Shown in pieces: positions 55,205 through 64,000 of a DNA stretch of 64,000 bases. Below the pieces are notes generated by a model. It was given only the letters and a program-made list of their open reading frames with translations. It searched no databases and was not told where the DNA came from. Each line of letters opens with the position of its first letter. The stretch's first letter is position 1. Source of the DNA: Cycas panzhihuaensis (lineage: Eukaryota; Cycadophyta); the NCBI GenBank assembly GCA_023213395.1, contig CM041465.1:52459741-52523740 (forward strand), read 5' to 3'. The position numbers were made by a program, and so were the translations under genes.

Positions 55205-56487
55205 TCCAAAGGCATATTATTCACTTATTTCCCAAATAAAAAGTTCTCATAGACAACTTGTATAAACTACCTAACGTCTCCCAATAGTTTGACCTTTGTG
55301 GTCTTATTTTTAAACTTTTGTATGGCTTTACTTTATTAAATAATACTATCATTTATTAGTTAACTTGGTCCCCCATGAGTTGGCTCATCATCATGACCTC
55401 TTTATATATATATTTGTGTGTGTGTGTGAGAGAGAGAAAATAAATGTGTATATATATAACAAAAGAGATAAAATTTATACATAAACCTCTCACCACCTTC
55501 TTGGAATTCAACATAAGTTACATGTTGATTTCATTCCCACCTACGATACATAGTTTGGGACTAGATGTGTGGGTTTTTTAGGACCTTGGATTTCATTGTT
55601 TGGGTTTATTGTAACCTTAATTATGATAGAAACCTACTAAACTCTTTTAGGGACTAACTAAATTTTAGAATTTATTACAATAGTAATACTAAGCCACTCA
55701 TGGGATCTATTTCTAACCAATCTAAACAGTCAAAGTTGAGCCTACAAAGCTTGAAATCTAACCATGATGACTAATTTATACCTTGTTTCCCATATTCATT
55801 AGGTTATCTTTGAGTTATTATTGCATTCCCTATGGCACTACTCATTCACACTAATGGAGGAAGTTATGAGAACCTTAATCTCTCTACTATATCTTTGACC
55901 ATTTAAAACTAAGTAGGTCACATCTTAACTTATCTTGGGATTTACCTACCTAAAGCAACCAACAATATCATTGAGTATACTATTATCAATAAATATCTCA
56001 CTAATGTATTATAAATCCATAATGGTCCTATCTTATTACTTTCTAACTTTTATCTAGGTGTTTACTAGCTTACCTAAGTCTACCTAGTCTACTACCCTTA
56101 ATTATATACTCTTGCTAACTAAGCTAGGTCACTTTTGTCTCAATTCTTATATGTTGCAATCTAATACATTCCATGAGAATAAAACACTAAAATATATTGA
56201 ATCATTTCTTTCATTCTTGAGTATTGTTTACTATGAGTTGACATACCTTCTTAAGGATTTTGAGTCTATTAATGAAGCTGAGACTATGTGCTAGTTTTCT
56301 CATCAACTCTCATTAAATCCCCAAAATGAGGGTAAATAACCTAATGCTTTGGTCTAAGCTAAAATACCACTACTACTCTAAAATGAGGATGAGCTACACA
56401 TCACTCTAACATGAGCCTAAATTTCCCTATAAATATATGAATATCAACTCAACTAAGGCTTTCCAAAATGGGGTAATCCCTTAGTGT
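55205..56487. other. AT-rich flank right of Tat-2, no gene seen
   Basis: There is a compound simple repeat at about 55405-55460 (AT, GT and GA units) and a short open frame at 56112-56294 without features. Before Tat-2 inserted, this was continuous with 15865-16362. Confidence 0.55.
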
Positions 56488-56665
56488 TGTTGGGATAATA
56501 CCCAATGTATATTTGTTACCGTATATCTAGGCCCCATTAAAGCCACCTTTGGGGCTCCCTAGGGCACCTTAAGCCACATAACAACTGCCAGAAGCCACCT
56601 AGATGCCAACGGACCAATATTAAGGTATGTGTATATTTATTGTTATTACTTTTTAATATTAATCC
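56488..56665 (+). repeat. LTR fragment of the copia-0/copia-1 family
   Basis: TGTTGGGATAATACCCAATG and the G+C-rich block taggccccattaaagccacc with ctagggcaccttaagcc match the sense strand of the copia-1 LTR (the reverse complement of 8215-8550) over about the first 175 bp. Similarity then fades. It is a truncated or strongly diverged LTR in plus orientation, with no PBS or coding part attached. Confidence 0.7.
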
Positions 56666-57044
56666 CAATTTTTACTTCTATAGGTATCTAAATTAAACTT
56701 TTGATTTAGATACCTAATATAACTAAAATCACTTTTAATAGAAATTAAATTCAAGGTGCACTTATTTAAAAATGTATTCAAGTCAATTAGATACCTATAA
56801 CACTTATTACAATTATTAGAATTTGTTATAGTAGATTTCTAACTTTATAAACAATAATAGATAATAGATTGAGATTTAAGCCCTTATAAATCTCATAATT
56901 TTTTTACAAAATGTATAATATAAATTGTCAAAATTAATAGTATAATATAATCATCTTAAATCTATAGTCATTTTCCCTAAATTTAATTATTTATATGTCT
57001 AAAATTATATATATATAATAAATTATAATTGGCCAAAACCACAT
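56666..57044. other. AT-rich stretch with no gene
   Basis: Nothing is recognised. A small inverted repeat (aggtatctaaattaaac and gatttagatacctaa, about 56683-56727) is present. Confidence 0.5.
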
Positions 57045-57367
57045 TGTGATACTACTTGTGCTAGATCCCACATTATTTCTCACCAATTACAATTGCATAT
57101 AATAGTAGGAATATTCAAGTATTACTAATTACCAAAAGATGGAAGAAAAGGAATACTAAATAACCTATTACAAACCCCAAATAGGCTTTGTAATAAATTA
57201 TTTTTAGTAGGAAGAGTCATGCCTTTTGGTGGGATCATATAAGTGATATAAATATCTCCTCTATGTATGAACTTATCATCATATTTTTAGATACATATTA
57301 TGAATCATTCAGGTCACTTCTTATAGATTGTTATGCATGAATTTATCATATAGTAAGGCCCATATCA
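57045..57367 (+). repeat. Copia-type 5' LTR with PBS
   Basis: This 323-bp LTR starts TGTGATACTAC and ends CCCATATCA (TGTGATA/TATCA ends), with a TATAA box near 57239. It is followed two bases later by TGGTATCAAAGC, a tRNA-Met site with one G-to-A change. No second copy is in the window. It may be the 5' LTR of copia-4, whose gag starts 3 kb further on. Confidence 0.68.
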
Positions 57368-57369
57368 AG

Positions 57370-57381
57370 TGGTATCAAAGC
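57370..57381 (+). other. PBS TGGTATCAAAGC
   Basis: This is the initiator tRNA-Met site with one substitution, directly after the LTR at 57045-57367. Confidence 0.78.
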
Positions 57382-59872
57382 AAGCATGACTATTATAATC
57401 TAAGCATTGATTCAGAAAATAAGATCTTTAGAATTAGGAATGAGCAGACCATTGAGTAAGATAGAGGAGAATCTATAGTTACCAATGAGAAAGTAAGAAA
57501 CCAAAGAAGCTCCAGGGTGTAGTTATCTAGCATAGATCTATGGAGTATAGTAGGAGGCATATTTATACTCACCTCTAATTATTACACATATTTATTATAG
57601 ATTATTAGTTCATAAAACTATCCCTAAAAGAGCATAGTCTATAGTAAATTCATTTGATGTATAGAGGCCTAAAATATTGTTAGGGTAATATTTGACATCC
57701 TTCTAGTATTTGTCTATGTTTATCATTGGGATTGCCATTTACATCGGATTATCATCAGTTCATGGATCTCTTCAATAGCTCAATCTATATGCTTTGGTAT
57801 GAGTCTCTTGATGGTATATGCACTTTAGCATTGGTGTGGAGAAGATTATCACCAATAATATGTAAGTGTTGTATGCATCCCTAATAGTGTGGGTTGACAT
57901 TATGAGCTTTTTCACTATAGAGAAGATTATTAATGGTAGTATACATATGTTTATTGCATCCCTAGAAACATGCCAAAGAAATTCGATTGTTTATCATATT
58001 GTCCCAAGTGCTTATTACTTACTAATAACACCTTATACCCATAGCCCACAAAATTATAAGATGCCCACAATATTAGAAGATAGCAAAAAGTGAATTATAT
58101 AAACTAGAATATTTCTTTATTTAAATGGGCATATTCTCTATTTTAAAAAAATCATTTGATTTGATTGTTTAGGTTACATTTCACTCATTATCTTCCTCAC
58201 TTTCATGGGGTCATAGGCCCCTATATTCTACATAGTAAGCCACCTTATTTTATGATTCAATAGCATCTAAAAGCTCCAAATTTAAAGGATTAACTTATTA
58301 GGTTTATAACTTAGATTAGGGTATTTATTTTGGCCCAATTTTTAGGAAGAGTTAGATCTTTAAAAAGTAATCATTGCCATAACCCATTCTATAGGTTATG
58401 ACATTATTTTTGATATTTTTGAGCCCAAACAAGACCATCTAAGGGATAAAAATAATACTTTACAATTATCTATTATTAAGATGACATTATATCACTTACT
58501 CAACTAATGTAAATATGGTGATATATTGTGAGAATATTATAATGTAATATTATGATATTATTTGGGATGATGAATGTAATTTTATTATAATTACTTGAGG
58601 TACTTATGGATCTACATAAAATGATCCAAAGTCTATTTGTACCTTACATTATTTTATACGAATATAATCATATTCAATAGTGGGTTTTGACCTTGAGGAT
58701 TCCCACATATATTCTATTATGTGCCTATTTATTTCATGTTTGTTGTATACATAAATGATATATTTATTTGTGATTTATAATATGGTATCAGAATAGATAG
58801 TTATACATAAGTAGACATGTATTGGGGTAAAGATTTTTAAATTGTAGATTACTAGGTTATGTTAGCTCAACCCTTCATTAAGGATCATCTTCTATAATAG
58901 CTAAAAGAATAGCCACAAGGTAAAGTGATTGTGTACGAATTCCCAATGCTTCTGTTATTTATTTTATAGAGTTCATTAGTCGTTAGAGGTATGTAAAGGA
59001 ATGTAAGAGGTTATTTTATTTTGTGTAGGTATTTGGGTATAAGTGTAGCCTATTTCCCTCCCTATTTCAATAAATACAACCTCTAGTTGGCCTGCTACTA
59101 GCCAAGAGATGTATAGATTATCAAATATATAAATGATGAATGAGATCATAGTGGAATATTACTAAGGTAAATCACAACTAGTGGTGATAGCATCTTAGTC
59201 TTAGAGTGATATCAGTTGATGTATTAAAGGTTGTGAGGAGAATACTTCATGATAGGGGAGATACTTGATCATTTATAATAGACACTAGAGATACAGTCTT
59301 TGCATTATACAAAGTGAATATGTTGTAGCCACTATTGTGATAATAGTGTACCATTGATCATAGTTATGGCCATCAAGAGATCTATATTGTAGTTGTAGAC
59401 CACTAGAGCTATGACAATTATAGAAGGAACTAATGCAGTATGAATACAATGCATATTTACATTATATTTAAAGTTCATCGCCATCATTGAGAGATTGTTA
59501 GTTTATAAGAGTGAATTCAAGGTGTATACAAAGCATCTGTAGAAACCACCAGTTGGGCATAAATTTATTAGCTCATAAAAAGTTTATAAGCTATCTTAAT
59601 AATTTATGGAAAAATAGAGGTATTTTTATATTACTCACCTTTTCATTTGTTACAAATAGTATATCAAAGTTGATCACCCTATATTAAAGTCTTTTTTGCA
59701 TAATGATGATATTTCATATTGTTTTTTATTGAATCAACTAATGGGTTAATTTGATAAAGTCTCAATTCACCATATTTTGATATCACCACTTTTTTTTTAA
59801 TATATCAAAGCCACTTGTTTATATATTATGAATCACCTTTTTTATGAATTCCATATGGTAGATTGATATTGA

Positions 59873-59919
<47 letters not shown>

Positions 59920-60383
59920 CATTAAGTAATTATTTGGGGCACATGACATTGGGTATTTTTAAAAGAGAATATTAGTGTAACAATTAGTAAGAGAGGCAAT
60001 GTTATGCTCTTCTTGTATGTGATTACTAAGATAGTTTACTACATACAATATCTACTATAATAAATTTTTTATTGATTGGTGAAAGGGTATGTTATTGGTG
60101 ATGATGTATGTATGAGTAATTTGGGCAAGCAAATAGAGTAGTTAATCATTACATTGATTTAGAGAGGTGTTTTATTTTAATTTTATAGAAATATATTTTA
60201 AATTAGGCTTGTGATATGGAGTTTATATTGGTTCTTTCATTCAATAGTTTATTAACCTATTTTTAAAGTGGTTATCAATTTGATGAACATTTAGTTTTTA
60301 GGTGATTGAACAAACTATCATCTGAGGGAATATAGCCTATCAAAGGTTGGTTTAGTATCCTCTATTTCTTCAATTTTTAAGTC
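57382..60383 (+). other. Leader or nested remnant ahead of copia-4 gag
   Basis: These 3.0 kb have no coding domain (the frame at 57866-58093 is unrecognised). A second PBS-like TGGTATCAGAATAG at 58783-58796, after AT-rich LTR-like sequence, hints at another copia 5' end within it. A long (AT)n tract lies at 59877-59916. Confidence 0.5.
59877..59916. repeat. (AT)n microsatellite
   Basis: About 20 uninterrupted AT dinucleotides. Confidence 0.95.
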
Positions 60384-61230
60384 ATGGAAAAGTTGGTTTT
60401 GTTGGTTACTTTTAATGGGAATAACTTCAATGAATGGAAGGCAAATATGGAATTGGTCCTTGTGGTTAACCAACATTGAGGAATTACTAAATCTACATCA
60501 ATGAGTATTCTTGTAGATGAGAAATAATATATTCATACTAAAAATAGATAATTCATGGTTTTAAGATTACATTAGTTATCTTTGGCCCTAAATTAGAGAG
60601 CTTTAGTCCATATCCTTGAACCCCCATACAATATTTAGACCAAACTATAAGATACATTTAAAAAGAAGAAGACCAACCATTGTATTGCTCTTATAATAGA
60701 ATTATTAAATCCAAAGGTAGAAGATGAGAACAATATTAGTACTTTCATGAATAAGATTACTGCTTTGAGGAATAGATTCGATAAATTAAAATCAAACTTA
60801 ATAGATGATGCATTGTATTTTACCATTATTATGTCAAAGTTACCTATTTTATTTAGAACCTTTCAAACTATCTATAGTAGTGATGAAACTATGGAAGGTA
60901 AATCATTTAAGTTACTAAAAAACCCAATTCTAGTGGAGGATGCCAAGTTGAAGTATCATGGAATGCTTGTTGGGTCTAGTTCAAATTAGGCTTTGGTCTT
61001 GAAGATTCAAAGAAAGGATGTAGTTTAGGAGGGTAAGTCTACATAAAACATAGGTGATACCTCTTAATAGAAGAAGAAGAAGTTCATGGATATGTGTAAT
61101 TACTACAAGAAAGAGGGCCAAAAAGAAAAAAATATTGGTTCAAGAAGTAGGATATATACAAGGCTAACCAAGATGACAACAGAAAGAATGTAGTTACACA
61201 TTATATTAGGGTTTCAATATTATCATCTAA
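60384..61230 (+). pseudogene. copia-4 gag
   Basis: The ATG at 60384 begins MEKLVLLVTFNGNNFNEWKA, a normal copia gag opening (F.G.NF..W). Stops and one frame change follow. KVEDENNISTFMNKITALRN and FDKLKSNLIDDALYFTIIM at about 60710-60830 are the capsid helices, open at 60747-60989. The zinc knuckle near 61095 reads CNYYKKEGQKEKNI: of the CCHC ligands only the first Cys remains. Confidence 0.82.
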
Positions 61231-61560
61231 GTCAAATAAAAAAGACTATTAAATCCTAGATTCAGGTGCTAAAAAATACATCACCTATCAAAAATAAAAC
61301 TTTGATGCCATAGATGTAGGTACAAGTGATATTAATATGATTCTTGAGGATGCTTATGTTTTGCCTATAGAAGGTGTTGGTTCTATTTCACTTGTAGGAG
61401 ATAAGTTTAATGGTGTTTATTATGTTCTTAAGATGAAGCTAAATCTTCTTTCCACCTAGAAAATCTATAAGCAAGGTATGAAATAGAAACATAATTAAAA
61501 ATTCTAAGAAGCATTTCTTTATTATTTCTACTAGGAGAGTGTAAGATAACTTTTATGTGT
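61231..61560 (+). pseudogene. copia-4 aspartic protease
   Basis: ILDSGAKKYIT at about 61256 is the retropepsin active site (DSGA intact). The ILEDAYVLPIEGVGSISL and YVLKMKLNLLS blocks then follow in the usual order. Stops (TAG, TAA) interrupt it after LNLLST. Confidence 0.82.
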
Positions 61561-61589
61561 TTGAGAAATTTAGAGCCTAATTAGATTCT

Positions 61590-62490
61590 TATTCCTTTGT
61601 TGCTAGCACTAATGATACGAGTAAGTTATGGCATGAGTATTTAGATCATCTTAACTATAGAAGTATCAACTTAATGAATAGATTAAAGATGATAGCAGGG
61701 TTGCCTCATGTCTAATGTACAAAGGGTGTTTGTGAAGGATGCATGTGTGGAAAGTACCATCATTTTTAATTTTCTAAGAATAGTGAATAGAGAGTAAAGG
61801 AGAAGTTATAACTTACCCATACAAATTTGATAGGTCCTTTATCCAATCCTTCTATTTTTGATGTTTAATTTATCCTTGTATTTATAGATGATTTTAGTAA
61901 AAAAGCATGGGTACTCCTTTTGAAAAATAAGTGTGATATATTTGATAGATTTTATAAATGGAAAGTTAGTGTTAAAAATGAGTGTGATAAGAAAATAAAT
62001 ATTTTAAGGAGTGATAATCGAAAGGAGTATGATAATAATTCTTTTAATTAATTCTACCTTGATCATGGTATCAAATGGGAGTTGACTTTTCTATATACCC
62101 TATAATAAAATGGTGTAGTAGAAAGAAAGAATCATACCATAATAGAGGTGGTGAGGTGTATGGTACATGGTAAATTCTACCTCCTATGTTTTAGGTAGAA
62201 GCTATTGTGATAACTATTTACATTTTGAATAGGGCCCCTACTAAGGCTATTCATGGAAATACCCCTGAAAGAGTGTTTGACTGGTCAGAAACCTTCTATT
62301 AATTATTTTAAGATATTTGAGTGTATTGCATATGCATATATCCTAGATACAAATAGAAAGAAGTTAGATCATAAGAATTTGAAGTGCATTTTTATGGAGT
62401 ACTCTTAAGAGAGTAAGATTTACAAACTTTGGGATCCACAGGGCAAGGAACTTTTGGTTAGTTGGGATATTAAGTTTAATAAGTCATAAT
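61590..62490 (+). pseudogene. copia-4 integrase
   Basis: The zinc site is LWHEYLDHLNY plus CEGCMCGKYHHF. The first catalytic Asp is replaced (THTNLIGP at about 61815). The second Asp is in RSDNRKEYDNN near 62010, and the Glu block NGVVERKNHTI near 62113 is intact. The C-terminal part (KIFECIAYAYILDTNRKKLDHK at about 62310) is readable. Many in-frame TAA/TAG codons. Confidence 0.85.
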
Positions 62491-62859
62491 GTATCATACT
62501 AAGGGATCATCTAAAGATAGGTTTTATCCTCCACTTCTTCTATTTTAAAGCTATGTTTTAATAGGTGTAGAGATTAATAAGCCTATCATTATGTCTGGGA
62601 TGAAAGAAAGGCCTAGTAGGAGTAATGATAAGGAGCTATTATAAGAAGAGGCATAGACTATACCCCATGTTCCATTCTGGGCTAGGACAACCATTGAGGA
62701 CTCTAGTGCGATAGTTAAAGATCTAGAAGATGGTTGGAGAATAAGGAGTCAACATAATAGTCAAACTTTAGTAGTGGACACTAATGATTCTAGTGATCCC
62801 ATTTTATTTAAAGAAGCAAAAGAAGATCCATGATGGAAAAGCTATAATGGAGGAGGAAT
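62491..62859 (+). pseudogene. copia-4 integrase-RT linker
   Basis: This is the variable linker of copia pol. Short Ser/Asp-rich pieces are readable in several frames; there is no motif. Confidence 0.5.
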
Positions 62860-63500
62860 ATAGATTAGTCATAAAGAATGATACATAGAATTTAGTTCCT
62901 TTACCTCCCTCTAAGAACCTGGTTAGTTATAAGTGGGTCTATAAGATGAAGTATCACTCAAATGGAGAGGTAGATAAGTATAAGGCAAGACTTGTTATGT
63001 AGGGTTTTAAACAGAATGAAGGAATCAATTATGAGGAGATATTTTTCACTAGTCTTTAAGATGTCAACAACTTATTGATCCTTACTTTAGCAACTATATT
63101 TATTTAGGAGTTATATAAAATAGACATAAAATCATCATTCCTTAATGGAGACTTAAAAGAAGAGATCTATATAGCTTAAGCTCTTAGTTTCATAAAGGAA
63201 AGTCAAAAGCATTTAGTGTGCCATTTGAAAAAATCTCTATGTGGCATAAAACAAGCACCTCGTGCTTAGTATGAAAAGATTAATGCTATGTTGAAGGAAG
63301 AAGGTTTTGTAACAATAGAATTAGAGCCAAGTCTTTATATTCAAAAGAGTGGATCTACAATAGTTATTGTTGTGTTGAATGTTAATGAACTTATTCTTAT
63401 AAGTAATTATAACAAGACTATTATAACTATAAAGGCCTATTTGGGTGATACTTTAAATATAATAGATCTTGGATGTATTCATTAATTCTTAAGTGTTGAG
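62860..63500 (+). pseudogene. copia-4 reverse transcriptase
   Basis: [20 protein letters not shown] is readable near 62922, then KARLVM.GFKQNEGINYEEIF and YKIDIKSSFLNGDLKEEIYI near 63115 (motif A Asp kept). KSLCGIKQAPRA follows near 63234. The catalytic YVDD box is VLNVNELILIS at about 63376, so both Asp are lost (N and E). The open piece is 63288-63485. Frame changes are small. Confidence 0.88.
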
Positions 63501-64000
63501 ATTAAGCATATGGATGATTGCATCATGATATTACAATCAAGGTATGTTAAAAACCTACTTGAGAGATTTTGTATGAAGGGTTATAAACTAGCAAAGATAC
63601 CATATGTGAAGGGCATATATTTTCTAAAGGATATGGATAAGCCAACTTTAGATGGGACTTTATATAGATAATTAGTAGGGAGTTTTATTCACTTGACTCA
63701 TACTAGGCCTGATATTACTTATGTTAGATTGGTTTCTCATTACATGAAAAATCCTTAAGAGCCTCATTAGGTTGCTACAAAGAGAATTTTAAAGTATATG
63801 AAGGGTACACTTAATCTTGGCCTTGAATACTTATAAGGTGGAGAGGCTAACTTGCATGGGTGTATTGATGTCAATTAGGATGGAGATGTAAAAGATAGGA
63901 AATCAACTATATGGTATATTTTTGGTATTGGCAATGGGTTTGTCGCATGGTAGTTCAAAAAGTAATCCACTGTTACTTTGCCTTCTACAAAGTTTAAGTG
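63501..64000 (+). pseudogene. copia-4 RT end and RNase H, cut by the window end
   Basis: LVGSFIHLTHTRPDITYV near 63680 is the end of RT. The RNase H start reads HGCIDVN.DGDVKDRKSTIW near 63858, with the DRKST block recognisable, and continues to FKK.STVTLPSTKFK at the window edge. The first catalytic block SDWAG has become DVN.DGD with a TAG in place of Trp. Confidence 0.85.

Overview
This window is plant nuclear DNA made almost entirely of nested, decayed LTR retrotransposons. I found no host protein gene and no functional RNA gene. The evidence is Ty1/copia and Ty3/gypsy protein domains, plant-type primer-binding sites (PBS) complementary to initiator tRNA-Met (TGGTATCAGAGC) and to a Tat/Ogre-style tRNA-Arg site, LTR pairs, and 5-bp target-site duplications (TSDs). 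The very long LTRs, AT-rich sequence and deep coding decay suggest a large, slowly purged plant genome, perhaps a gymnosperm or another large-genome lineage. The species is not determined. Family labels (copia-0 to copia-5, Tat-1, Tat-2) are mine.

Layout. 1-835: 5' end of a minus-strand copia element (copia-0). 836-2701: LTR of the Tat-2 family on the plus strand. 2840-4706: badly decayed plus-strand copia pol, polypurine tract (PPT) and 3' LTR (copia-3). 7003-7550: PBS and 5' LTR of a minus-strand copia (copia-5). 8215-15859: complete minus-strand copia-1, TSD TGTAT, 336-bp LTRs, with an in-frame deletion fusing integrase to reverse transcriptase. 16368-55199: one very large minus-strand Tat/Ogre-like gypsy element, Tat-2, TSD ACCTT. 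It is broken by three later insertions: Tat-1 (18595-29923, plus, TSD GATGG/GATTG) inside its 3' LTR, copia-2 (33062-40652, plus, TSD CCACA) inside an antisense reading frame, and a compact LTR element (49926-52109, TSD GTACA) inside gag. 55205-64000: decayed DNA with an LTR fragment related to copia-1 (56488), a copia 5' LTR plus PBS (57045-57381), a second possible PBS (58783) and a decayed plus-strand copia gag-pol (copia-4) running off the end.

Tat-2 minus its insertions is about 17.7 kb. It reads gag, protease, RT, RNase H, integrase, a second RNase H-like domain after integrase, an antisense reading frame, three different tandem-repeat arrays in the 3' untranslated region, PPT and LTR. 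Tat-1 keeps gag and protease but has no RT, RNase H or integrase that I can see, so it would have depended on another element. It too has an antisense reading frame near its 3' end, with a plausible spliced intron. Coding damage is mostly stops at Gln/Trp/Arg positions and G-to-A or C-to-T type changes, as expected from long cytosine methylation. The most interesting signals are the antisense genes in both Tat elements, the downstream RNase H, the opposed PBSs and long hairpin in the compact element, and the 3' UTR minisatellites.
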